A stretch of 15,343 nt of DNA. It comes from an uncultured Bacillota bacterium (GTDB lineage: Bacteria; Bacillota; Clostridia; Oscillospirales; Oscillospiraceae). Below, one piece after another: positions 7,157-13,983 of the stretch. How positions within the stretch are numbered: the stretch's first letter is position 1; every line of letters starts with the position of its first letter. The notes under the pieces were generated by a model. It had not been told where the DNA came from. It did no database searches and was given only the letters and a program-made list of their open reading frames with translations. A program made the position numbers and the translations under genes. The stretch covers positions 1 through 15,343 of the forward strand of contig CANDCW010000063.1 in assembly GCA_947383275.1 (NCBI GenBank), given 5' to 3'.

Positions 7157-7468
7157 TTACAAGTTTGCATCCAGGGCCTGGATGAAGGCGTCTGGGGGCA
7201 TAACGCCTACCTTGCGGTCGAGCTCTTTTCCGTCCTTGAAAAAGATTACAGTGGGGATATTCATGACGGTGTAGCGCATGGCCAGCTCGGGCTCCTCATC
7301 GGTATTCACCTTTCCGATGATGGCCTTGCCCTCGTACTGATCTGCCAGGCTTTCGATGACCGGGCCCAGCATCTGGCAGGGGCCGCACCACTCGGCCCAG
7401 AAGTCCACCATCATCAGTTCGCCCTCCTCCAGGGCTTTGTCAAAGGTCTCTTGGTTAAAATGAATCAC
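7157..7468 (-). CDS. trxA: thioredoxin
   Basis: A small cytoplasmic dithiol protein that reduces disulfides in target proteins and is recycled by a thioredoxin reductase, here almost certainly the gene just upstream. The active site WCGPC is at residues 27-31, within FWAEWCGPCQMLGP, and the cis-proline motif MNIPTVIFF follows in the second half. The start is placed at GTG 7468, giving 103 residues, because GGAAGG lies 6 nt upstream of it. The in-frame ATG at 7486 has no ribosome binding site and would put that GGAAGG inside the gene. It lies 47 bp after the reductase stop codon in the same direction, so the two form a reductase-thioredoxin operon closed by the hairpin at 7125-7153. Confidence 0.94.
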   Translation of the reverse strand: MIHFNQETFDKALEEGELMMVDFWAEWCGPCQMLGPVIESLADQYEGKAIIGKVNTDEEPELAMRYTVMNIPTVIFFKDGKELDRKVGVMPPDAFIQALDANL

Positions 7469-7515
7469 AGCTATCCTTCCTTTCATTGACTGGCGTAACC
7501 GCGGCGGCTGTCCGC

Positions 7516-8358
7516 CTATAGGGCGTCCAAATACGCGCAGGCCGACAGAGCGGCCACATGCCCCTCCCCCACCGCTTTGGACACCTGAAGCGGCCCGCCG
7601 GTACAGTCTCCGGCGGCAAAGACTCCCGGGAGGTTGGTTGCCATTCCCCGGTCCACCTGGATAACGCCCTCTTCAGTCTTCAGCGCGGGCAGCAGGTCGG
7701 TGGGGGCCACAGCCCGCCGCAGGATGAAGATCCCGGAGCAGGGGAGCGGGGAGCCGTCCGCTTCCAGGCCGGTGACGTTTTGTTCCCCCTTGACCGCCAG
7801 CCTCCCGGCCTTGATCCAGGGGATGTCCTCCAGCCCCTCCGGTTCGTGAGGGGAGACATAGGTCACCTGACAACCCAGACTTTTCAGGTAGTTGGCCTCT
7901 GACGGCGCGTCAGGGGCCAGCCCTACTACAACCACCGGTTTGTTTCGATAGAGCATCCCATCGCAGGTGGCACAGTAGCTTACGCCCCGGCCCAGATACT
8001 CCGCCTCTCCGGGGTATTTGGCGGCCCGGACCACACCGGGGGCCAAAATCAACGCCTTTCCCTGGTATACTTGGCTGCCCACTGTGACAGAGAATCCGTT
8101 CCAGGCCAGCAGGGACAGCGCCCTGCCCACCACAAACGCCACATCCAGGGCCTGGGCGTGGCGGACAAATTCCTCCATCAGCTCAAATCCCGTTCGGCCG
8201 GGGAGGCCGGGGTAATTGTCCACCCGCTCCGCGCGGGCCAGCGGGCTGTCCTGCCAGCGGTTGCCGACTACCAGGACATTTTTATCCCGGCCCCGGGCCG
8301 CTACCGCAGCCGCCAGCCCGGCAGGTCCGCTGCCTAACACAATGATATCATAGGTCAT
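7516..8358 (-). CDS. thioredoxin reductase-like flavoprotein lacking the NADPH motif (probable ferredoxin-dependent type)
   Basis: An FAD-dependent pyridine nucleotide-disulfide oxidoreductase relative that should reduce the neighbouring thioredoxin. Seen in the 280 residues: the FAD-binding GSGPAG (9-14), the redox-active CATC (129-132) in the standard position, and the C-terminal FAD motif AAGDCTGG (248-255). In the middle domain, where NADPH-dependent enzymes carry GGGDSA followed by HRRxxxRA, this protein has GLAPDAPSEA (146-155) and SPHEPEG (169-175). Loss of both motifs and the short length fit the ferredoxin-dependent flavin thioredoxin reductases known from clostridia. Electron donor identity is inference. 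The ATG at 8358 has AAGGGGGGAG just upstream, and a strong promoter precedes it. Confidence 0.85.
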   Translation of the reverse strand: MTYDIIVLGSGPAGLAAAVAARGRDKNVLVVGNRWQDSPLARAERVDNYPGLPGRTGFELMEEFVRHAQALDVAFVVGRALSLLAWNGFSVTVGSQVYQGKALILAPGVVRAAKYPGEAEYLGRGVSYCATCDGMLYRNKPVVVVGLAPDAPSEANYLKSLGCQVTYVSPHEPEGLEDIPWIKAGRLAVKGEQNVTGLEADGSPLPCSGIFILRRAVAPTDLLPALKTEEGVIQVDRGMATNLPGVFAAGDCTGGPLQVSKAVGEGHVAALSACAYLDAL

Positions 8359-8382
8359 AGTCTCCCCCCTTCATACACCGGT

Positions 8383-8411
8383 ATTATACCCCGTTTTCAG
8401 TGCCGGAACAA
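8383..8411 (-). promoter_or_regulatory. sigma-A promoter for the thioredoxin reductase-trxA operon
   Basis: On the minus strand, TTGTTC (8406-8411), 17 bp and the perfect TATAAT (8383-8388). The leader to the ATG at 8358 is about 20 nt and holds the ribosome binding site. The -35 lies only 17 bp from the -35 of the divergent glnS promoter. Confidence 0.75.
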
Positions 8412-8428
8412 GAGCTTTCAGGAAATAC

Positions 8429-8457
8429 TTGCAAGAATGGGGTTTCTGGTGTAAAAT
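8429..8457 (+). promoter_or_regulatory. sigma-A promoter for glnS
   Basis: TTGCAA (8429-8434), 17 bp and TAAAAT (8452-8457), followed by AAGGAGGAGG (8471-8480) and the ATG at 8487. A perfect 7-bp inverted repeat, AATGGGG (8436-8442) and CCCCATT (8460-8466), brackets the -10 box. Confidence 0.7.
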
Positions 8458-8486
8458 AGCCCCATTGTAAAAGGAGGAGGGCGCTT

Positions 8487-10193
8487 ATGTCTGACGAGAT
8501 TAAATCTGTCCCCGAGGAGGGGACAGAGAGCCAAAACTTCATCCACCAGTTTATTCAGGAGGATATTGCCCCGGGCGGCCGGTTCGCTGGGATGCAGGTG
8601 CACACCCGTTTTCCGCCGGAGCCCAACGGCTATCTGCATATCGGCCACTGCAAGGCTCTGATTATAGACTTCGGGTCCGCAGAAAAGTTCGGCGGCATCT
8701 GCAACCTGCGCATGGACGACACCAACCCCGCCAAAGAGGACACAGAGTTTGTGGATGCCATTCAGGAGGATATCCACTGGCTGGGCTTCGACTGGGGGGA
8801 CCGCTTCTTCTATGGCAGCGACTACTTTGAAAAGACCTATGAACTGGCAGTCGGCCTTATACGGAAGGGGCTGGCCTATGTGTGCGAGCTGACCCCGGAG
8901 CAGTTCCGGGAATACCGGGGAGACGTAAACACCCCCGCACGCTCTCCCTGGCGGGACAGGCCCGTGGAGGAAAGCCTGGACCTGTTCCGGCGGATGCGGG
9001 ACGGGGAGTTCCCAGAGGGCCGCTACACCCTGCGGGCCAAGATCGATTTGGCCAGCGGCAACTTCAATATGCGCGATCCGGTGCTCTACCGCATCCGTTA
9101 TATTGAGCACCACCGCCAGGGTACCAGCTGGTGCATCTTTCCCATGTACGACTTTGCCCACCCCATCCAGGATGCCCTGGAGGGCATTACCCACTCCCTG
9201 TGCTCTCTAGAGTATGAGGACCACCGCCCCCTATACGACTGGGTCATCAACAATACGGACGTGCCCAGCAAGCCCCGTCAGATCGAGTTTGCCCGCCTGG
9301 GCATCAACTATACGGTCATGTCCAAGCGGAAGCTGCGCAAGCTGGTGGAGGAGAACTATGTCTCCGGCTGGGACGACCCCCGTATGCCCACCTTGTGCGG
9401 CCTGCGCCGCCGCGGCTACACCCCCGCCGCCATCCGTAGCTTCTGCGACCGGATTGGCGTGGCAAAAAATACCTCCACGGTGGAATTTGGCTTTCTGGAG
9501 CACTGCCTGCGGGAGGATTTGAACGACCACGCGCGGCGGGTGATGGCCGTCCTGCGGCCCGTGAAGCTGGTCATAACCAACTACCCCGCCGGGCGCGGCG
9601 AGACGCTCACAGTGGAGAACAACCCCGTGGACCCCTCCGCCGGGACCCGTGAGGTAACCTTTTCTCGGGAGCTGTGGGTGGAGGCGGAGGACTTCCTGCC
9701 CGAGCCCATCCCCAAGTACAAGCGCCTATACCCTAACGGCCCGGAGTGCCGCCTGAAGGGGGCCTACCTCATCCGGTGCGTCGGCTATGAGACGGACGAG
9801 GCAGGCAACGTCACTGAGATTGCCGCCGAGTACGACCCGGACAGCCGGGGCGGCGATCCCGCCGACGGCCGGAAGGTGAAGGGGGCTACCATCCATTGGG
9901 TGGATGCCGCCACCGCTGTGGACGCCCAGGTCCGGCTGTACGACAACCTGTTTGCCGATGAAAACCCCGACAGCGGCGACAAGGACTTCTTAGACTGCCT
10001 GAACCCCAGCTCTCTGGAGGTGCTGGAGGGCTGCAAGCTGGAGGCATCCCTGGCCTCCGCCCAGCCCGCGGACCGCTTCCAGTTCCTGCGTCTGGGCTAC
10101 TTCTGCGCCGACAGCAGAGACTCCAGGCCCGGAGCCCTGGTATTTAACCGGGCTGTCAGCCTGAAGGACAGCTTTAAGCCTGGAAAAAAATAA
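8487..10193 (+). CDS. glnS: glutamine--tRNA ligase (GlnRS)
   Basis: Class I aminoacyl-tRNA synthetase charging tRNA-Gln with glutamine and ATP. The 568 residues compare with about 550 for the E. coli enzyme. The nucleotide-binding signature PPEPNGYLHIGHCKA (43-57) includes HIGH at 51-54. The second signature is VMSKRKL (277-283). The stretch RMDDTNPAKEDTEFVDAI (75-92) is typical of GlnRS rather than bacterial GluRS. The C-terminal part (about 345-560) is the two-barrel anticodon-binding region shared with E. coli and eukaryotic GlnRS. The start is fixed by AAGGAGGAGG 6 nt upstream. It is transcribed alone from its own promoter and ended by the hairpin at 10196. Many Firmicutes lack GlnRS and use the GatCAB amidotransferase route instead, so horizontal origin is likely in its deeper history. 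Confidence 0.95.
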   Translation: MSDEIKSVPEEGTESQNFIHQFIQEDIAPGGRFAGMQVHTRFPPEPNGYLHIGHCKALIIDFGSAEKFGGICNLRMDDTNPAKEDTEFVDAIQEDIHWLGFDWGDRFFYGSDYFEKTYELAVGLIRKGLAYVCELTPEQFREYRGDVNTPARSPWRDRPVEESLDLFRRMRDGEFPEGRYTLRAKIDLASGNFNMRDPVLYRIRYIEHHRQGTSWCIFPMYDFAHPIQDALEGITHSLCSLEYEDHRPLYDWVINNTDVPSKPRQIEFARLGINYTVMSKRKLRKLVEENYVSGWDDPRMPTLCGLRRRGYTPAAIRSFCDRIGVAKNTSTVEFGFLEHCLREDLNDHARRVMAVLRPVKLVITNYPAGRGETLTVENNPVDPSAGTREVTFSRELWVEAEDFLPEPIPKYKRLYPNGPECRLKGAYLIRCVGYETDEAGNVTEIAAEYDPDSRGGDPADGRKVKGATIHWVDAATAVDAQVRLYDNLFADENPDSGDKDFLDCLNPSSLEVLEGCKLEASLASAQPADRFQFLRLGYFCADSRDSRPGALVFNRAVSLKDSFKPGKK

Positions 10194-10195
10194 GG

Positions 10196-10233
10196 AAAAA
10201 TGTCCCGGAACCCAGGGTTCCGGGACATTTTTT
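10196..10233. terminator. bidirectional intrinsic terminator between glnS and dgoK
   Basis: A near-perfect palindrome. The arm AAAAATGTCCCGGAACCC (10196-10213) pairs with GGGTTCCGGGACATTTTT (10215-10232), with only CAG left at the tip as a loop. The A-run on one side and T-run on the other provide a U-tail in both directions. On the minus strand it begins at the stop codon of dgoK (10232-10234). Confidence 0.93.
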
Positions 10234-11212
10234 AACGGAGGGACAAAATTTTTTTAAGCCCGCTGACGCCGTAGCTCTTGTGCTCCGAAATGGGCAGCCA
10301 CAGCACCTTGTCGATACAAGGGCTATCCTCAAAGAGGATGGAGAACAACTGGTACATGAATTCATCGGATACCAGTACCGCTGTGTGGCAGTCAGGCCAG
10401 AAATGCTTGCAGTAGTACTCCAGCGACTGGCGCACACCGCCCAAAATGACGCCCTCCCCGTAGGAAAACTGCTGCCGCGCGGTGCCCTCGCCGAAGGTGC
10501 GCATGGCGTGGCAGATATATAGGGCCCGGTTAAAGCCGAACTTCTCCAGGTTTTCGTAGCCTTTCAGGACCATATCCCGGTCGGGAGGCGCGCCGTCCCA
10601 CTGGAGGACGGGGGATAGGATGGTATCCTTCTGAATGGCGTGGAACAGCTCCCCGGTGAAGTTGGAAATAATGCCGGTAATCTGCTCTCCCTGAAGGCAG
10701 GTGACATGGGTGTGGGAGCCGGGCAGGATCATGGCCAGGTCGCGGGGGGCCCCGGCGGCCTGGAGCTCGTCCAGCGCCCCTACGATTTCAATCTCCTCCC
10801 CCCGCATATTGTTGACGAAGGTAAAATCGCTGCTGACAGTTTTCAGCCCGGGGACCAGCACAATCTCCCGATGGAAGCAGGTACTTTCAAAGAATGGGAC
10901 CAGGCCGGCGGCCAGCCCGCCTACCGTGAGGGGCAGGGCCAGGTGGGGGACCTCCTTCAGGCCGTAGGGGGAGGTTATCATCCCCGATGCGTAGATGGCG
11001 TCAATATCCCCCTCCTCCAGGGCGTTGGCGGACAAAACATCGTCGTACAGCTCCTTCATGCCCTCGATGAGGACGCGGTTGCTGCCCGCGATGGCGGAGT
11101 CTTTGGAGCCCACCGCTTTTTTCACGGTGTACTTCACCTGAAAGTCCCGGTTCAGCAGATAGGCCCGGGTGTTGGAGGTGCCAGAGTCGTAGTATAGGAT
11201 GTAGTCTTTCAT
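10232..11212 (-). CDS. dgoK: 2-dehydro-3-deoxygalactonokinase (DgoK family)
   Basis: Phosphorylates 2-dehydro-3-deoxy-D-galactonate with ATP to the 6-phosphate, the step before aldol cleavage in D-galactonate (De Ley-Doudoroff) catabolism. The 326 residues match the family. The N-terminal phosphate-binding DSGTSNTR is at 9-16; GMITSPYGLKEVPHLALP (77-94), LPGSHTHV (163-170) and FTGELFHAI (185-193) line up with the family's GMxxSxxGW, LPGTHSKWV and MTGELF motifs. Its ATG overlaps the aldolase TGA as ATGA, so translation is coupled, with GGGAGCGG in the aldolase 3' end as ribosome binding site. It is the last gene of the cluster, closed by the terminator at 10196. Substrate is inferred from family and neighbour. 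Confidence 0.88.
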   Translation of the reverse strand: MKDYILYYDSGTSNTRAYLLNRDFQVKYTVKKAVGSKDSAIAGSNRVLIEGMKELYDDVLSANALEEGDIDAIYASGMITSPYGLKEVPHLALPLTVGGLAAGLVPFFESTCFHREIVLVPGLKTVSSDFTFVNNMRGEEIEIVGALDELQAAGAPRDLAMILPGSHTHVTCLQGEQITGIISNFTGELFHAIQKDTILSPVLQWDGAPPDRDMVLKGYENLEKFGFNRALYICHAMRTFGEGTARQQFSYGEGVILGGVRQSLEYYCKHFWPDCHTAVLVSDEFMYQLFSILFEDSPCIDKVLWLPISEHKSYGVSGLKKILSLR

Positions 11213-11841
11213 TTCAGCCGCTCCCGATAGGCCCGCGCCGTGGCGGTAATTTTGTCAAAATGTCCCTCGTTCACCAGCAGGGCGCTAACCAGGTTTCCGC
11301 CTACGCCTACGCTTACCGCGCCGGCGTGGATAAAATCGGCGCAGTTCTCAACGGTGATGTTGCCTACCGCGCTGACAGGGATGTGCTTCAGCGGAGCTTT
11401 AACAGCCTTGATATAGGCGGGACCCAGCAGGCCGGCGGGGAACAGTTTGACGATGTCCGCCCCGCACTGGTAGGCGAACGCGGTTTCGGTGGGGGTCATG
11501 GCGCCGGGAATAGACACCTTGCCCAGCGCCTTTGTGGCCCGGATGACCGCCTCGTCCACATTGGGGGAGATCATATACTCCGCCCCCGCCTGAGCGGCCA
11601 GTTCCACCTGTTCCACTGTCATGACGGTGCCCGCACCCAGGCAGACGGCCTCCCCCAGCTCCGATTTGATAGCACGCAGGGAGGCCAGGGTGTCTTTCGG
11701 AGCGGCCTGGTCAAAGGTGACCTCAATACAGCTGACCCCGCCCTCCGTCAGCGCCCGGGCCAGGCCAACAATCTGCGTACTGGGGATGCCTCGAACAATG
11801 GCGATAATCTTTTCCTCATAGATGCGTTCCAGAACTGTCAT
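11209..11841 (-). CDS. 2-dehydro-3-deoxy-phosphogluconate/phosphogalactonate aldolase (KDPG/KDPGal aldolase)
   Basis: A class I aldolase that splits 2-keto-3-deoxy-6-phosphogluconate or its galactonate epimer into pyruvate and glyceraldehyde-3-phosphate. Motifs in the 210-residue protein: AIVRG with R18, CIEVTFDQ with the catalytic E40, LGAGTVMT (68-75), MISPNVDE (90-97), SIPGAMTPTE (110-119) and DIVKLFPA (129-136), where K132 is the Schiff-base lysine. The start is placed at ATG 11841, with AAGGAGG 8 nt upstream. The open frame continues up to 11907, but the extra 22 residues are not family-like and run through the hairpin at 11867-11898. It is coupled to dgoK by a 4-bp overlap. Whether it prefers the gluconate or galactonate epimer cannot be read from the sequence; such enzymes are often dual. 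Confidence 0.92.
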   Translation of the reverse strand: MTVLERIYEEKIIAIVRGIPSTQIVGLARALTEGGVSCIEVTFDQAAPKDTLASLRAIKSELGEAVCLGAGTVMTVEQVELAAQAGAEYMISPNVDEAVIRATKALGKVSIPGAMTPTETAFAYQCGADIVKLFPAGLLGPAYIKAVKAPLKHIPVSAVGNITVENCADFIHAGAVSVGVGGNLVSALLVNEGHFDKITATARAYRERLK

Positions 11842-11866
11842 AGGAAATTCCTCCTTATGAAACGGC

Positions 11867-11898
11867 CGGTGGAGCGCCAATCCGGTGGCGCTCCGCCG
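11867..11898 (-). terminator. hairpin between tctA and the aldolase gene (possible attenuator)
   Basis: A 12-bp stem with one G-T wobble, CGGTGGAGCGCC (11867-11878) with GGCGCTCCGCCG (11887-11898), and an 8-nt loop. On the minus strand it is followed by only a short T-run (CCGTTTC), so it would terminate weakly, if at all. It may stabilise the upstream tct mRNA or reduce read-through into the enzyme genes. Confidence 0.5.
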
Positions 11899-11919
11899 CA
11901 AATGCAAGATTGCATCAAA

Positions 11920-13404
11920 TCAGGCCGCTTTCTTTTTGAAGAGCAGGGACTTGATCTTGCCGCCGAACAGGCTGATGAAGATCAGCGCGATGAAGAACCA
12001 GCAGATCACGGAGTTGAAAAACACGGTGGGGTCGCCGCCGGACTTCAGCAGGGCGGTGCGGAAGTTCTTCTCGGCCATGGGGCCCAGGATCAGGCCCAGG
12101 ATGGCGGGGCTGGTGGGCACCTTGACCTTGGCCAGGAAATAGCCCACGATGCCGGCAATGAACATGACCCACACATCAAACAGGCTGTTCTTCATGGCGT
12201 AGGAGCCGATGACGCACAGCACAAAAATGGCGGGGGTGAGGATGACCTTGGGCACGCTGAGCACCTTGGTAAACAGGCGGATGCCGGCAAAGCCGAACAG
12301 GCACATCAGGGTATTGGCAATGAGCATGCCCAGGAAAATGGTGTACACCAGCACCTTGTTGGTGTTGAACAGCATAGGACCGGGGGTGAGGCCCTGGATG
12401 GTCAGCGCGCCGATCATGATGGCGGTGACCGCGTCGCCGGGAACGCCCAGGGTGAGCATAGGGATCATCGCGCCGCCGGTAACGCCGTTGTTGCCGCCCT
12501 CAGGGCCGGAGATGGCCTCCACAGAGCCCTTGCCGAAGAGTTCGGGCTCCTTGGCGATGGAGCGGGCCACGTTGTAGCCCACAAAGGAGCCGATGTCCGC
12601 GCCCGCGCCGGGGATAATGCCGATGAACGTGCCGATCAGGCCGGTGACGGGGGCGATGCGGATGATCTTCTTCAGGTCCTCCTTCTTGGGGAGGATGTTG
12701 GTTAGTTTGGCCTGGACTTCTTCCGCCTCAAAGATCGTCTCAATGTTTTCGAACGCCTGGCTCATAGCAAACAGGCCGATCATGATGGGAATATAGTTGA
12801 TGCCGCCCATAAAGTTGAAGTTGCCCTCGGGGGCAAAGCGGATATAGCTGGTCACGCTGTCAATGCCTACGCAGGCCACCAAAATGCCGATACACCCGCA
12901 GATCAGGCCCTTCTCAATGTCTTCGCCGGAGATGTTGCCGATGATGCACAGGCCAAAGACGGCCAGCAGGAAGAATTCAGCGGAGCTGAACTTCAGGGCC
13001 AGCTTGGCCAGCTGGGGGCTGATCAGCCACAGGCAGGTCACAGACACCAGGCCGCCGATGTAGCTGGACAGAGTGGCGGTGCCCAGGGCACGACCGGCCT
13101 CGCCCTTCTGAGCCAGGGTGTAGCCGTCAATGGCGGTGGCTGCGGAGGCGGGGGTGCCGGGGGTGTGCAGCAGCACGGCGGAAATGGAACCGCCGTAGAT
13201 GGCGCCGCAGTAGATGCCCAACAGCATCAGGATGCCCTGGGCGGCGTCCATGCCAAAGGTCATGGGCAGCAGCAGGGCCACGCCCATGGTGGCGGTCAGG
13301 CCGGGCAGCGCGCCGATACAGATGCCGGACAGCACACCGATGGCCATATACAGAAAGACCATAGGGGTTAGGCTGGTCGTAAAAATCTCAGCTAATAAAC
13401 TCAT
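11920..13404 (-). CDS. tctA: tripartite tricarboxylate transporter, large permease subunit (TctA)
   Basis: The large membrane subunit of a TTT-family secondary carrier, driven by an ion gradient and fed by the binding protein TctC. The 494 residues are hydrophobic along their length, with roughly ten to twelve predicted membrane helices. The two family repeats are clear: GALPGLTATMG (31-41) with YGGSISAVLLHTPGTPAS (70-87) in the first half, and GIIPGAGADIGSFVGYN (262-278) with IPMLTLGVPGDAVTAI (314-329) in the second. The positively charged C-terminal tail ends KSLLFKKKAA. The ATG at 13404 is preceded by AGGAGGGAT, and the gap to tctB is 15 bp. Substrates of the family include citrate and other carboxylates; here the downstream enzymes point to a sugar acid. 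Confidence 0.94.
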   Translation of the reverse strand: MSLLAEIFTTSLTPMVFLYMAIGVLSGICIGALPGLTATMGVALLLPMTFGMDAAQGILMLLGIYCGAIYGGSISAVLLHTPGTPASAATAIDGYTLAQKGEAGRALGTATLSSYIGGLVSVTCLWLISPQLAKLALKFSSAEFFLLAVFGLCIIGNISGEDIEKGLICGCIGILVACVGIDSVTSYIRFAPEGNFNFMGGINYIPIMIGLFAMSQAFENIETIFEAEEVQAKLTNILPKKEDLKKIIRIAPVTGLIGTFIGIIPGAGADIGSFVGYNVARSIAKEPELFGKGSVEAISGPEGGNNGVTGGAMIPMLTLGVPGDAVTAIMIGALTIQGLTPGPMLFNTNKVLVYTIFLGMLIANTLMCLFGFAGIRLFTKVLSVPKVILTPAIFVLCVIGSYAMKNSLFDVWVMFIAGIVGYFLAKVKVPTSPAILGLILGPMAEKNFRTALLKSGGDPTVFFNSVICWFFIALIFISLFGGKIKSLLFKKKAA

Positions 13405-13419
13405 TCCTATCCCTCCTTC

Positions 13420-13887
13420 TTAAATGACGAAAATGCCGAAGGTATGCACCGGCACGTTCAACAGGAAGCGGAAGGCGCAGTACACCACCATGGTGATGGC
13501 CGCAGAGATGACCAAGGTAATGACGGGGTTCTTTTTTGCAAACCACTGGATGAAAATAAACTCCAGCGCAAAGGTAGAGATGATAAAGCCCAGGAAGGGC
13601 AGGACCAGCAGGTAGACCGCCAGAATGCCCATAGTGGCATAGACCCGCCGGGTACCGGTAGACCAAAGGTCAATTTTGGTGTTTTTCTCATCGGGCATTC
13701 TCAAGGTGCGGAAGAGAAGGATGGCTGTGCAGGCCAGCAGGACGATGGATATGACAATGGGCCACAGGCCCGGTCCGGGGACGCCAGTGCCGTAATCAGC
13801 CGCCGTGGGGTACCCGGATGAGATGGCGATAATGCCGATCCCCAGCACCGCGCAGACGGCGGCTAAAACCAGGTTTCCTTTTTTCAT
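13420..13887 (-). CDS. tctB: tripartite tricarboxylate transporter, small membrane subunit (TctB)
   Basis: The small and poorly conserved membrane partner of TctA. The 155 residues contain four predicted membrane helices: about 6-25, 38-60, 78-105 in two closely spaced hydrophobic stretches, and 118-150, with a charged loop around 60-78 (RTLRMPDEKNTKIDLW). Length, topology and position between tctC and tctA support the call more than any motif does. The ATG at 13887 has GAGGGAG about 8 nt upstream. A hairpin with a T-tail lies just upstream, between it and tctC, and would lower its expression relative to the binding protein. Confidence 0.88.
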   Translation of the reverse strand: MKKGNLVLAAVCAVLGIGIIAISSGYPTAADYGTGVPGPGLWPIVISIVLLACTAILLFRTLRMPDEKNTKIDLWSTGTRRVYATMGILAVYLLVLPFLGFIISTFALEFIFIQWFAKKNPVITLVISAAITMVVYCAFRFLLNVPVHTFGIFVI

Positions 13888-13917
13888 ACGTTTTCTCCCT
13901 CTAAATCATCATATAAA

Positions 13918-13952
13918 AGCCGGGGAGCGAAGCCGTAGCCCGCTCCCCGGCT
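13918..13952 (-). terminator. intercistronic terminator/attenuator between tctC and tctB
   Basis: A perfect 12-bp GC-rich stem, AGCCGGGGAGCG (13918-13929) with CGCTCCCCGGCT (13941-13952), and an 11-nt loop. On the minus strand it is followed directly by TTTATA, giving a short U-tail. It would allow partial read-through and protect the tctC mRNA 3' end. Confidence 0.75.
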
Positions 13953-13983
13953 ATTGCGCGAATGGGTGCTTTGGATATGGGAT

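Noticed and set aside
7469..7486. ATG start for thioredoxin at 7486
   Set aside because: It has no ribosome binding site of its own, and it would place GGAAGG inside the gene just ahead of a GTG that gives a standard thioredoxin N-terminus.
7503..7516. GGCGG-CTGT-CCGCC hairpin at the end of the reductase gene
   Set aside because: The stem is only five base pairs with no T-run and ends at the stop codon; too weak to call a terminator.
11842..11907. 22-residue N-terminal extension of the aldolase
   Set aside because: It runs through a hairpin and the AAGGAGG ribosome binding site of the real start, and it is not conserved-looking.
11260..12705. 481-codon open frame on the plus strand opposite the aldolase and tctA
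   Set aside because: It is antisense to two well-identified genes. Its translation is rich in H, Q, G, D and A in the way GC-rich antisense frames are, and it has no recognisable domain and no ribosome binding site.
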